64,000 bases of DNA from Nitrosopumilus sp. b3. Its GTDB lineage: Archaea; Thermoproteota; Nitrososphaeria; Nitrososphaerales; Nitrosopumilaceae. The stretch spans positions 62,001 to 126,000 of the forward strand of contig NZ_MU078693.1 in NCBI RefSeq assembly GCF_014078525.1, given 5' to 3'. How positions within the stretch are numbered: position 1 is the stretch's first letter; each line of letters begins with the position of its first letter. Below the pieces are notes generated by a model, which was given only the letters and a program-made list of their open reading frames with translations, was not told where the DNA came from and ran no database searches. Of this stretch, positions 1-8,209 are shown piece by piece. The translations under genes were made by a program, and so were the position numbers.

Positions 1-956
1 CATCCAATTAATGATGAGATAGTAATAATTGGAATTGTGACAATTCCAAAGAAAAGAATCGAAGTAAGTTTCATCATATTTAGTGCAGAGTACACATGCT
101 CTTTTGTTAGTATAATTTCTCCATCACCCAACTTGTAATGATTTATCTTTTCAAATTTTGTTTCCAAAGCTCCTGCAAGTGCTGCCATTGGATATCCAGC
201 ATTAGGGCTTTCAGTTTTTTTACCATCACGAATCATTATTTTGTATGATTCCTTCCAATTATTTTGAAGTATGGCAGCTGAAATGATCATAACTAATCCA
301 GTTAGACGAGATGGAATGTAATTTAAAATGGTGTCACAAGTTGCAGCAAACCATCCAATATTTTTGAAGAGTTGCGTCTTGTATCCAATCATTGAATCTG
401 CAGTGTTGATAACTCTATACACAAATGCTCCAGGTAAGCCAAAAATTGAAAAATAGAATAATGGACCAGTAATTCCATCAACAGTATTTTCACTAATACT
501 CTCAAGTACGCCCGAAAGTACATGATTTTTATCTAAATTCTTAGTATTCCTCTTAACAATCATAGATAGATTTGCTCTTGCCTTGGCTAGATTATCTTCA
601 TCAAGTGATTCAAGAACACTAGTTGCATGTTTTTCCATTCCTCTAATAGCAATTGTTGTTTTTAGTAATAATCCACTTACAATCACAGACACAACTATAG
701 AAATAGCATCAAATGTGATCATAGATATTCCAACATTCAAAGCAAAAAGTAATGAAATTACAATAATGGATGTAATAGTGATTATCAAAATACCTCCAGC
801 TTTTTCAAACATAGCATTTTGATTTTTTGCAACTGGGGTCAGAATTGCAATTAATTTTCCAATCCAAGCAGTGGGATGATATTTGCTTTTGGGATCTCCA
901 AATAATAAATCAATAAAAATTGCAATGCTTATGATGGAAACAGATTCAACAATCAT
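1..956 (-). CDS. cbiB: Adenosylcobinamide-phosphate synthase CbiB (3' end outside window)
   Basis: Membrane enzyme that joins the aminopropanol arm to adenosylcobyric acid late in cobalamin synthesis. The start is the ATG at 956, which overlaps the cobQ stop as ATGA. The translation begins MIVESVSIISIAIFIDLLFG and continues with the family signature GDPKSKYHPTAWIGK, followed by several hydrophobic segments and the motif ENTVDGITGPLFYF. About 318 codons are visible and no stop is reached, so the C-terminus lies beyond position 1. Gene order and overlaps with cobQ and the decarboxylase support a cobalamin operon. Family assignment is firm from the motifs; nothing in the visible part looks broken. 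Confidence 0.9.
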   Translation of the reverse strand, partial: MIVESVSIISIAIFIDLLFGDPKSKYHPTAWIGKLIAILTPVAKNQNAMFEKAGGILIITITSIIVISLLFALNVGISMITFDAISIVVSVIVSGLLLKTTIAIRGMEKHATSVLESLDEDNLAKARANLSMIVKRNTKNLDKNHVLSGVLESISENTVDGITGPLFYFSIFGLPGAFVYRVINTADSMIGYKTQLFKNIGWFAATCDTILNYIPSRLTGLVMIISAAILQNNWKESYKIMIRDGKKTESPNAGYPMAALAGALETKFEKINHYKLGDGEIILTKEHVYSALNMMKLTSILFFGIVTIPIITISSLIG

Positions 957-1792
957 TGTAACATCATCTCAATTGATTTGATATCCATGTTTGATTTGAC
1001 AATTTTTGCCAATCTATCTAATTCAATATCAATTTTTGAGAGATTTTTCCTAGTCCATGCAATATTTTTGGGTTTTGCATTAAGAGAGTCTTCTTCAGGT
1101 AAATCCAAATTTATTAATGGAATAGTTCCTACAACCGGAATCTTGGTGATGCTTTTGAGTTTTTTAAATCCCGGTTTTAGTACGTTTATGTCACCTCTAA
1201 ATTTGTTTAATATGAAACCTTTTACAAGATGTTGATATTTTTTATCTATTAGAGACATCGTACCCACAAGACTTGCAAAAGAACCGCCTTTGTCAATATC
1301 AGAAACAAGTAATACTGAAGCATCTGCTTTTTTTGCAATTCTCATATTTGCAATATCAAATTTTTGTAAATTAATTTCAGCTGGTGATCCTGCTCCTTCA
1401 ATAATAACCAAATCAAATTTTTTCTGCAAAGTTTTCAAGGATTTTGTTGCGATTTTAATTCCTTCAGTATTTACAAATTTTTCATAATAATCTTTGGCAT
1501 GCATTTTTTTGTAGCGTTTGCCATTTAGATATACAAGACTATTGTAATTTCCCAAAGGCTTTAGCAGAATAGGATTCAATGTTGGAGCGATTTCACATCT
1601 AGCAGCAATTGCTTGAATAGCTTGAGCACGAGAAATTTCAAATGTAGGCGTGATATATGCAAAGTTTGACATATTTTGAGATTTGAATGGTGCAACAGTG
1701 ATTCCTTTGTCTGAGAAAATTCTACAAAGCGCTGCAACTAGTGTTGTTTTTCCAGCACCTGAAGATGTTCCTTGAATCATTAATGATTTCAT
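953..1792 (-). CDS. cobQ: Cobyric acid synthase, synthetase domain only (short CobQ/CbiP)
   Basis: ATP-dependent amidation of the corrin ring carboxylates. The 279-residue protein has the P-loop GTSSGAGKTT near residue 8, then APFKSQNMSN, RAQAIQAIAA and NPILLKP, and IIEGAGSPAEINL near residue 130, all typical of the dethiobiotin-synthetase-like half of CobQ. Usual CobQ is roughly 480-500 residues and carries a C-terminal class I glutamine amidotransferase half; here the chain stops just after the first half and runs directly into cbiB with a 4-bp overlap. There is no room for a lost second half nearby. Either ammonia is used directly or a separate glutaminase serves it. The 5' end overlaps the stop of the upstream decarboxylase by 4 bp. 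Confidence 0.85.
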   Translation of the reverse strand: MKSLMIQGTSSGAGKTTLVAALCRIFSDKGITVAPFKSQNMSNFAYITPTFEISRAQAIQAIAARCEIAPTLNPILLKPLGNYNSLVYLNGKRYKKMHAKDYYEKFVNTEGIKIATKSLKTLQKKFDLVIIEGAGSPAEINLQKFDIANMRIAKKADASVLLVSDIDKGGSFASLVGTMSLIDKKYQHLVKGFILNKFRGDINVLKPGFKKLKSITKIPVVGTIPLINLDLPEEDSLNAKPKNIAWTRKNLSKIDIELDRLAKIVKSNMDIKSIEMMLQ

Positions 1793-2868
1793 ACAATACT
1801 CTCCAAAGCTTTTACTAGTTTTAGGTTATCCTTATGAGATTTTACAGCAATACGAAAATAGTGATTGTTTAATCCTCTAAAATTTTTACAATCACGAATT
1901 AGAATTTTGTTTTTAAGTAATTTTTTTTGTATTTCTGTAGAATCATGAGTTGTTTTGATTAAAATAAAATTTGTAGATGAATCATGACATTGAAAACCAT
2001 TTAATTTATTTATTTTATTTTTTAAGTATTTGAGTTCCTTTTTAATAATTAATTTTGATTGTGTTAAGTGGGATTTATTTTGAAGTGAGATTTTTGCTGC
2101 ATCTTGTGCTAATGAATTAACACTCCAAGGAATTTTTATTTTCTTTAATATTTCAATCATTTGTTTTGAACCTGCAGCATATCCAACTCTTAATCCTGGG
2201 AAACCAAATGATTTAGTCAAAGAGCGTAAAACAAAAAGATTGTCATGTTTTTTGACATACGAAATAACCGATTCATTTGATTCAGGAACAAGTTCAATGA
2301 AACATTCATCAACAAATACGATAGAAGAAAGTTTTTTTGCCCTATTGATTATTTTAAGTAAATATTTTTTTGATAAGAGTTTTCCTGTTGGGTTATTTGG
2401 ATTACAAATAAAGACACAGCCATTTTTTGGAATTTGTGAAATAAATGAATCAATATTTTCAGATAAATTTAGTGTTTTAAAATATGATAATTTAGCATTA
2501 TTTAATTTTGCAGCTGTTTCATATTCTTGGAAAGTGGGTATGGATATCAAAGTTTTTTTTGATGATAAAAATGCAAAACAAAAATTATAGATTATTTCAA
2601 TTGCGCCATTACCGACCAGTAAATTGGATTTATCCAAACCTGTGTATTTTTTTATACTAGAAATTAATTCAGATGAGCCTAAATCAGGATAATTTTCAAT
2701 TGTATCAAAATTTTTTTTCAGTATTTTTTTTACAGAATTAGGAATTCCCAAGGGATTGATATTTGAACTAAAATCCAATATTTGTGGATCAGGGTTTTTT
2801 AAAGGATTTCTGCCTCCATGGATCACAGGAATATGTCTAATTATGGAAGATTTTGTTCTTATTTTCAC
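1789..2868 (-). CDS. cobD: L-threonine-O-3-phosphate decarboxylase (CobD/CobC type), PLP enzyme
   Basis: Makes (R)-1-amino-2-propanol phosphate, the linker that CbiB attaches. It is a 359-residue fold-type I aminotransferase-like protein resembling histidinol-phosphate aminotransferase. The N-terminal HGG motif (HIPVIHGGRNPL) and DFSSNINPLG distinguish the cobalamin branch; CNPNNPTGK and the PLP lysine in SLTKSFGFPGLRVGY are present. The start is GTG at 2868. It is the first gene of the overlapping cobD-cobQ-cbiB set and is divergent from asd. A histidinol-phosphate aminotransferase is the alternative, but the neighbours argue against it. Confidence 0.87.
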   Translation of the reverse strand: MKIRTKSSIIRHIPVIHGGRNPLKNPDPQILDFSSNINPLGIPNSVKKILKKNFDTIENYPDLGSSELISSIKKYTGLDKSNLLVGNGAIEIIYNFCFAFLSSKKTLISIPTFQEYETAAKLNNAKLSYFKTLNLSENIDSFISQIPKNGCVFICNPNNPTGKLLSKKYLLKIINRAKKLSSIVFVDECFIELVPESNESVISYVKKHDNLFVLRSLTKSFGFPGLRVGYAAGSKQMIEILKKIKIPWSVNSLAQDAAKISLQNKSHLTQSKLIIKKELKYLKNKINKLNGFQCHDSSTNFILIKTTHDSTEIQKKLLKNKILIRDCKNFRGLNNHYFRIAVKSHKDNLKLVKALESIV

Positions 2869-2951
2869 AGTTCCAAATAGAATTAGCCGATTTAGTATGT
2901 TGTGGTAATTCAGAAAACGATTATTAATTGAAAGAAGACAATAGTCACATT

Positions 2952-4028
2952 ATGGTTAAAAAACGAGTTGCAATTATTGGAGTAACAGGAGCAGTTGGCC
3001 AAGAATTTGTACAATCATTGAATAACCATCCATGGTTTGAGGTGACTCAAATTGCAGCATCTGAGCGCTCTGCAGGTAAGAAATACTTGGATGCGATAAA
3101 GGATGCAAATGGAATTGTTGCATGGGATGTTGGAGGAGAAATCCCAGAATATATCAAAGAAATGACAGTAAAATCAATTGATGAGTTAGATGTCTCACAA
3201 CTAGATTTGGTTTTTTCTGCAGTTGAGTCACTAGCTGCTAGAGATATTGAGACTAAAATGGCAGCTGATTTACCCGTAATCTCAACTAGTTCAGCATATA
3301 GATATGAGAATGATGTTCCAATACTAATTCCAGGAATAAACGATGAACAAACAGAATTACTTGAAGTTCAAAAAAAGAATAGAAACTGGAAAGGTTGGGT
3401 AGCACCTCTTCCAAACTGTACAACAACAGGTTTGGCAATTACACTAAAACCATTACTTGAAAAATATGGTGCAAAGAAAGTCATGATGACATCGATGCAG
3501 GCCATTTCAGGTGGTGGGAAATCAGGTGTATCTGCAATGGGAATTACAGATAACATTCTTCCATACATTCCAAAAGAGGAAGGTAAGGTAAGACTGGAAA
3601 CAAGGAAAATTCTAGGAAAGCTAATTGATGGAAAAATAGAAGAGGCAGACATTAGAATAAGTTGTACTTGTACTAGAGTTCCCGTAATAGATGGACATAC
3701 TGAATCAGTTTTTGTTGAAACTACAAAGGAAATTGATCCGGCAAAGGCAAAAGAGACTTACAATCAATGTAACAAAGATATCTCGGTATTAGGTCTACCT
3801 TCTGCTCCAAAAGATTTCTATGCATTCCACGAAGATCCAACAAGACCCCAACCTAGAATGGAAAGAACTGTTGGTGATGGAATGACTACAACAATAGGTA
3901 GAGTTGAAAAAGAAGAACTGTTTGATAATGGTCTCAAATACATGCTATTTTCTCACAACAAAAAAATGGGTTCAGCAAAAGGTGCAGTATTACTTGCAGA
4001 AATGTTATACAAAAAAGGCAAGATTTAG
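2952..4028 (+). CDS. asd: Aspartate-semialdehyde dehydrogenase
   Basis: Reduces aspartyl phosphate to aspartate semialdehyde for threonine, methionine and lysine synthesis. The ATG at 2952 gives 358 residues beginning MVKKRVAIIGVTGAVGQEF, a Rossmann nucleotide-binding start; a TTG at 2928 would add eight unsupported residues. The catalytic cysteine is in APLPNCTTTGLA near residue 150, followed by QAISGGGKSGVSAMG, as in the archaeal/fungal class. The C-terminal RPQPRMERTVGDGM matches the family. Divergent from the cobalamin genes, with an 83-bp intergenic space. No regulatory site was recognised. Confidence 0.93.
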   Translation: MVKKRVAIIGVTGAVGQEFVQSLNNHPWFEVTQIAASERSAGKKYLDAIKDANGIVAWDVGGEIPEYIKEMTVKSIDELDVSQLDLVFSAVESLAARDIETKMAADLPVISTSSAYRYENDVPILIPGINDEQTELLEVQKKNRNWKGWVAPLPNCTTTGLAITLKPLLEKYGAKKVMMTSMQAISGGGKSGVSAMGITDNILPYIPKEEGKVRLETRKILGKLIDGKIEEADIRISCTCTRVPVIDGHTESVFVETTKEIDPAKAKETYNQCNKDISVLGLPSAPKDFYAFHEDPTRPQPRMERTVGDGMTTTIGRVEKEELFDNGLKYMLFSHNKKMGSAKGAVLLAEMLYKKGKI

Positions 4029-4058
4029 ATAATTTTTTGTAATTTTTACAATAATAAC

Positions 4059-4066
4059 TTTATAAG
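4059..4066 (+). promoter_or_regulatory. TATA box of the Lrp-family gene
   Basis: TTTATAAG at 4059-4066. With the 25-28 bp TATA-to-start distance seen at other leaderless genes in this window it predicts transcription starting at about 4088-4091, just at the GTG at 4091. Confidence 0.55.
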
Positions 4067-4090
4067 AACCTGAAATCTAGATCGACTCAG

Positions 4091-4567
4091 GTGTTTTAGA
4101 CGGTAAAAGTAGACGATTTAGATTTACAAATTTTATCAGAATTATCTAATGATGCATCAATTTCAGTACCTCGATTATCAAAGAAAATTAATGTTAATTC
4201 ATCAGTCGTATATTCAAGAATCAAAAGGTTAGTAAAAAGAAAATTAATCGAACGATTTACAATTGATGTTAATGATGCAGAACTTGGGTATAATGTTAAA
4301 GCATTAACTGGAATTAATATGGATACAAAAAAACGAGATCATATAATTGAAGAATTATTCAAAATTGATGGAGTAAGAGAAGTGGCAGAAGTCACGGGAA
4401 GATTTGATATTTTGGTAACCATGTATTCAAAATCATTGGATCAGATGCACAAGATGGTATCAGAACGTATTGGTAGAATTGAAGGAATTCAGTCTTCAGA
4501 ATCATTTATTGAGATGAAATCACGAATGAAAGCAATGCCATATATGCCATCAAAGGGTAGTGACTAA
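4091..4567 (+). CDS. Lrp/AsnC-family transcriptional regulator; start damaged or non-canonical
   Basis: The reading frame encodes a complete Lrp-type winged HTH (VDDLDLQILSELSNDASISV...VVYSRIKRLVKRKLI) followed by a RAM ligand-binding domain (NMDTKKRDHIIEELFKIDGV onward). Full length would be about 154-158 residues, normal for the family. The frame has no ATG, GTG or TTG between the TAG at 4097-4099 and the ATG at 4319, which lies after the HTH. The GTG at 4091 sits where a leaderless mRNA should begin, but its third codon is the TAG. So the gene is either amber-interrupted, begins at a rare codon (ACG 4100 or GTA 4103), contains a sequencing error, or makes only the RAM domain. The stop is 2 bp before the heme o synthase start, suggesting coexpression. 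Confidence 0.7.
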
Positions 4568-4569
4568 TA

Positions 4570-5499
4570 TTGCAAAAACAAAAGTCCGAATCCCGAGTTG
4601 CAGTTTATTATGAATTAACAAAACCAAAGATTTGGTATCTTCTTGTATTTACTGCATTTGGCGCAGCGTTAACAGCATCTAACATTTATGATATTGAGAT
4701 TTCTCCAGCAACATGGCTACTTATGCTATTTTCAGTTGCTGCAGGTTCAGCTGCTGCAAATACATTGACTAACTATCATGATAGAGATATTGATGCCATT
4801 ATGGAAAGAACAAAAGGTAGACCTCTTCCATCAAAAAGAATCTACCCTGCAGAAAAAGCAAGGAATTTTGGACTGGCATTAGCAGGAATATCACTAGTTT
4901 TAGCATTTGGTATTTCTTTTACTACAACATTTGAACAAGGATTATGGGCAACTGGATTCATTGCATTTGGATTAGTAAATAATATTCTAGTTTATTCATA
5001 TGCCTTGAAAAGAAATTCTAGAACCAACATAATTTTAGGAGGTCTATGTGGGGGATCACCTCCAATGATTGGATGGGTAGCTGTCAGTATGTCAGATTTA
5101 TGGACAATGGGTCTTGCAATGGCAGGATTAGTATTCATTTGGATTCCAATGCACATATGGGCTTTGACATTACATTTCAAAGATGATTATAACAAAGTAA
5201 ATGTCCCAATGCTTACAGCAGTACAATCTGAAAAAACATCAGCAAGAGCTATTGCAGGTTCTACTGTTGTCATGGTATTATTTTCAATTGCGCCATTTTT
5301 TATTAGTACAGAAAGTGGGGATGCAATGGTTGGTAGTGTATATCTATGGACTGCAATTGCATCTGGTGCATTAATGATTGGCTTATCAATATGGGTTATT
5401 GCCAAACCTATGGAAAAGGCTTCATGGACATTGTTTAAATTTTCAAGTCCCTATTTGGCAGTATTGTTTATTGCATTAATGGTAGATTCAGCGTTATAA
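4570..5499 (+). CDS. ctaB: Heme o synthase (protoheme IX farnesyltransferase)
   Basis: UbiA-superfamily membrane prenyltransferase that adds the farnesyl group to heme b on the way to heme a/o of terminal oxidases. The 309-residue protein has the diagnostic first Asp-rich motif NYHDRDIDAIMERTKGRPLP around residues 75-95 and the second loop FKDDYNKVNVPML near residue 205, with about nine hydrophobic segments. TTG at 4570 is the start, 2 bp after the Lrp-family stop. The 3' end overlaps the convergent small gene by 6 bp. The HDRDIDA/GRPLP pattern favours heme o synthase over menaquinone or digeranylgeranyl transferases. Confidence 0.9.
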   Translation: MQKQKSESRVAVYYELTKPKIWYLLVFTAFGAALTASNIYDIEISPATWLLMLFSVAAGSAAANTLTNYHDRDIDAIMERTKGRPLPSKRIYPAEKARNFGLALAGISLVLAFGISFTTTFEQGLWATGFIAFGLVNNILVYSYALKRNSRTNIILGGLCGGSPPMIGWVAVSMSDLWTMGLAMAGLVFIWIPMHIWALTLHFKDDYNKVNVPMLTAVQSEKTSARAIAGSTVVMVLFSIAPFFISTESGDAMVGSVYLWTAIASGALMIGLSIWVIAKPMEKASWTLFKFSSPYLAVLFIALMVDSAL

Positions 5500-5703
5500 A
5501 ATACTGCTATTTTCATCAAGACTGTTAAGTTCTTTAGTAATCTTAGAATGTTCTTCCACTAATTCTTCAAGTTCATTTTGGAGTTCAGTTGAATTCCATT
5601 TTGATTTAATTAATGAAGATAATTTTGCAATAGTGCTCCATTGAAGATTATTTTGTTTATCAATTAATTCTAAAAATCGTTTTCCTTTTTCATCATCATT
5701 CAT
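5494..5703 (-). CDS. Small helical hypothetical protein
   Basis: 69 residues, highly charged, with a likely coiled coil in the C-terminal half (ELQNELEELVEEHSKITKEL). No family recognised and no signal peptide or cysteines. The ATG at 5703 is about 25 bp downstream of a TATA-like element, consistent with a leaderless mRNA, and a TTACCA/TGGTAA palindrome sits just upstream of that element. It overlaps the end of ctaB by 6 bp in convergent orientation. Confidence 0.6.
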   Translation of the reverse strand: MNDDEKGKRFLELIDKQNNLQWSTIAKLSSLIKSKWNSTELQNELEELVEEHSKITKELNSLDENSSIL

Positions 5704-5724
5704 ATTTTTTTGAGATATTGCATT

Positions 5725-5746
5725 GATAAAAAGTTACCATTGGTAA
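5725..5746 (-). promoter_or_regulatory. TATA box plus TTACCA-T-TGGTAA palindrome
   Basis: On the minus strand TTTTTATC (5725-5732) is centred about 25 bp before the ATG at 5703. Immediately upstream is TTACCA-T-TGGTAA (5734-5746), a perfect inverted repeat with a 1-nt centre. Similar TACCA/TGGTA half-sites occur beside the TATA boxes of the phasin-like gene at 9702 and of ribB. The rest of 5747-6021 is AT-rich and holds no convincing gene. Confidence 0.45.
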
Positions 5747-6021
5747 TTATGTAATTTCAAAGTTTTATTACTAATTGAGAATAATCCAACTTATTGAAAT
5801 GTAGTATTTCAGAATGCAAATTAAAAGCAATTGAGACAGTTAGTATAAGTTTTAGAGAAACAAGGAATCTTTGCAAAGAACACTTACGATTATTTAAAAA
5901 TAAAGATAAAAAACACATGCCAAAATTTTCCAAGGCCTCAAAGTTTTAACAAAATATTTAACAATTTTTAAAATCCAGGAATTTTTGAAAGATTTAACAT
6001 CTACTATTTTTTAACTAAGAT

Positions 6022-6498
6022 ATGGCGGCACGAAAGAAGGTAACTGCTAAAAAGAAACCAGTTAAAAAAGCAGCAACCAAGCCAAAAAAACAAGTTAAAA
6101 GTACATCATCAAAAAAGCCAGAATTTGAGAAAGCATGGAAGGAATATAATTCTGCATTAAATGGATGGAAAGAATCCCTAGCACAGTGGCAAAAAGCTAC
6201 CAATGAAACTTTGATGACGTATCATGATGCATGTCAAAAAGCATTAGAATCGGATGCAGAATTATTAAAAAAAGTAAGCTCGAGTTGGGAGACTACTTGG
6301 GAAGAAATCGGCCCTCAATATATCAAACAACAAACAAAGATGATTGAAGGTATTTTCAAAGAGACCAATATTGAATCAATTAAGAAATTTAATGAGCAAT
6401 GGGAAAAATTTCTTTCAACATCAGGAGATGATTCAATTACAGCATATCAGGAAGCTATCAAAAGATTCAATCAAGCATGGCAATCAGGTCAGATGTAA
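6022..6498 (+). CDS. Phasin-like helical protein with lysine/alanine-rich DNA-binding-type tail
   Basis: 158 residues. Residues 1-33 are extremely basic (AARKKVTAKKKPVKKAATK and on), like histone H1 or bacterial AAKP tails. The rest is amphipathic helix rich in Trp (WKEYNSALNGWKESLAQWQK, FNEQWEKF), with no signal peptide. The helical part aligns by eye with the protein at 10471-10881 (WQEYTKSLENWK), so the two look paralogous. Phasins coat polyhydroxyalkanoate granules, and PhaF/PhaM-type phasins attach granules to the nucleoid through such basic tails. That role is an inference; no PHA synthase is in the window. A general nucleoid-associated protein is the alternative. Confidence 0.65.
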   Translation: MAARKKVTAKKKPVKKAATKPKKQVKSTSSKKPEFEKAWKEYNSALNGWKESLAQWQKATNETLMTYHDACQKALESDAELLKKVSSSWETTWEEIGPQYIKQQTKMIEGIFKETNIESIKKFNEQWEKFLSTSGDDSITAYQEAIKRFNQAWQSGQM

Positions 6499-6503
6499 TT
6501 AAA

Positions 6504-7685
6504 TTATTTTTTCTTTTTAATAATTCTAAATACTTTACATTTACAAACTGAACATATTCCACGTATTGCTGGCCTACCATTTTTCATAGTTGTATCTTTA
6601 GGATTCTCAATGATTCTTTTAGATTTACATTTTACACAATATGCATCAAGTGGACTGGAGTCTGTAGTTTTTTCAGTAGTTGATTTATGGAGTTTATTCT
6701 CAATCTCATCAAGTTTTTGATTTTGTTTTTGTAATGTTTTGATAATTTTTTGTTCAATTTTTTTATCTGTTGATTTTGAGGATTTTTTAGCCTTAGAAGT
6801 TGATTTGGTAGAGGGTTCCTTAGTGGGATTTAGTTTGGATGATAAGATTTTTTCTAACTCATCAATTTGTTGTTGTAATTCATTTAATTGAGATAATTGT
6901 TCAGGAGTTGCTTCTTCCTCTTCTGGTTCAGATGTAGATATAGAATTGGCAGATAAGATATTTTCCAAGTCATCAATTTGTTGTTGTAATTCATTTAATT
7001 GAGATAATTGTTCAGGAGTTGCTTCTTCCTCTTCTGGTTCAGTGACGGGTTCTGGTGCAAGATCAAGTTCTTGAGGAAGCTCTTCAGTTGAATCTTTTGG
7101 CAATGAGCCTCTAGGACTGGAAGGTGGTTCTGGTTCAGTGACGGGTTCTGGTGGTGATTCTAATTTCTCAATTTGTTTTTCTAATTGTTCTAATCTAGCT
7201 AGTTGTTCAGGAGTTGCATCTTCCTCTTCTGGTTCAGTGACGGGTTCTGGTGCAAGATCAAGTTCTTGAGGAAGCTCTTCAGTTGAATCTTTTGGCAATG
7301 AGCCTCTAGGACTGGAAGGTGGTTCTGGTTCAGTGACGGGTTCTGGTGGTGATTCTAATTTTTCGGTTAATTCAGATTTAGGAATTGGGAATTCTTGTAT
7401 GTCACCAAGGTAATCTAGTTTTACTTTATTTCCATCAATTCTGAGATACGGAGTACCTTTAATTGAAAATGTTTCAATTTTATGCCCTTTTTTCCAAGAA
7501 TTTTTTCCACTGTAAATTGTGATGTAGACTAAACCATTTTTAATATCAGATGCAATTGTTAGACGATCTACAGGTTTTCCTTTTGTAATGCCTTGTTTTG
7601 TTTCTTGATGCCGTAGTGCAACATTGATCAAATGCTCAGAATCATAACTGACTTCAGAAATTAAATAGTCAGCCCATTTATCCAT
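6504..7685 (-). CDS. Repeat-rich acidic protein with C-terminal zinc ribbon (DUF5679-like)
   Basis: 393 residues. Residues 1-100 form a compact domain of unknown function (MDKWADYLISEVSYDSEHL...). Residues 105-300 are a Pro/Glu-rich linker made of nearly identical repeats (PEPVTEPEPPSSPRGS, ATPEQLSQLNELQQQIDDLE). A Lys-rich segment follows, then a four-cysteine zinc ribbon, YCVKCKSKR...ICSVCKCKVF, resembling DUF5679. No signal peptide is seen, so it is probably cytoplasmic. The repeats are nearly identical at DNA level, so repeat number may vary between strains. The function is not known; it may be a scaffold or nucleic-acid-binding protein. Confidence 0.7.
   Translation of the reverse strand: MDKWADYLISEVSYDSEHLINVALRHQETKQGITKGKPVDRLTIASDIKNGLVYITIYSGKNSWKKGHKIETFSIKGTPYLRIDGNKVKLDYLGDIQEFPIPKSELTEKLESPPEPVTEPEPPSSPRGSLPKDSTEELPQELDLAPEPVTEPEEEDATPEQLARLEQLEKQIEKLESPPEPVTEPEPPSSPRGSLPKDSTEELPQELDLAPEPVTEPEEEEATPEQLSQLNELQQQIDDLENILSANSISTSEPEEEEATPEQLSQLNELQQQIDELEKILSSKLNPTKEPSTKSTSKAKKSSKSTDKKIEQKIIKTLQKQNQKLDEIENKLHKSTTEKTTDSSPLDAYCVKCKSKRIIENPKDTTMKNGRPAIRGICSVCKCKVFRIIKKKK
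6841..7042. repeat. 111-bp-period direct repeat inside the zinc-ribbon gene
   Basis: Copies at about 6841-6931 and 6952-7042 share long identical runs, for example CATCAATTTGTTGTTGTAAT. They encode the ATPEQLSQLNELQQQIDDLE unit. Confidence 0.8.
7009..7361. repeat. 195-bp-period direct repeat inside the zinc-ribbon gene
   Basis: Copies at about 7009-7166 and 7204-7361 are almost identical over about 158 bp, with one visible difference (GCTTCTTC against GCATCTTC). The near identity points to a recent in-frame duplication or ongoing homogenisation. They encode the PEPVTEPEPPSSPRGS... linker unit. Confidence 0.85.
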
Positions 7686-7801
7686 TATAAAAAATAATGA
7701 TTGATGTCTAGTAAATAAGCAATTAGAATTAAGAAAATTTTGATCTAATTATTTGTCAATGGGATTTTGAAAAAATAAAATAGATGGAAATAAGATTATA
7801 A

Positions 7802-8209
7802 TTGGTAGATATCGTAAGTAATCAAATGGAAATATCAATAGAACCTTGGAAAAAATTGATAATTCATGAAGTAATCGAATACCAATTTGATGATTGGGTA
7901 AAACAGATAGCATTTAGCACAAGATCTTCAGGTGGAGGAATACCTACAATGCAATGGACAAATGGGATTGTATTTTCACCAGCAAATTTTCCTACTACAA
8001 ATGTCACAGCCGAAGAGCAATTAAAAGGGGTTTTACACTGGTCGTCAGTATCTTTTGCAATTAAAGAAAAATTTGAAAAACAGATTGTTAAGGAAAATGC
8101 CACCATAAATTTGGTAGATGTTAGCGTAAATGAGATTTTCAAAGAATTAGCAACAAGTTTGAAAGCTCAATCAAAATATCTAAACCTTGAATCTGGCAAA
8201 GATCAATGA
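7802..8209 (+). CDS. Hypothetical protein, 135 aa
   Basis: Unrecognised soluble protein with no cysteines or signal peptide. It has a Gly-rich stretch STRSSGGGIPTMQW near residue 40 and aromatic-rich flanks. TTG at 7802 is the listed start, with an A/T-rich TATA-like stretch about 25 bp upstream; an ATG at 7826 (MEISIEPW) is equally possible. It overlaps the next gene by 4 bp (ATGA), so the two are probably cotranslated and act together. Confidence 0.6.
   Translation: MVDIVSNQMEISIEPWKKLIIHEVIEYQFDDWVKQIAFSTRSSGGGIPTMQWTNGIVFSPANFPTTNVTAEEQLKGVLHWSSVSFAIKEKFEKQIVKENATINLVDVSVNEIFKELATSLKAQSKYLNLESGKDQ

Noticed and set aside
1..2868. Cobalamin riboswitch upstream of the cobalamin genes
   Set aside because: The leader before the GTG at 2868 is too short and has no recognisable B12-box.
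6841..7361. Regularly spaced repeats that might be a CRISPR array
   Set aside because: They are in-frame coding repeats with no spacers of constant length and no cas genes.
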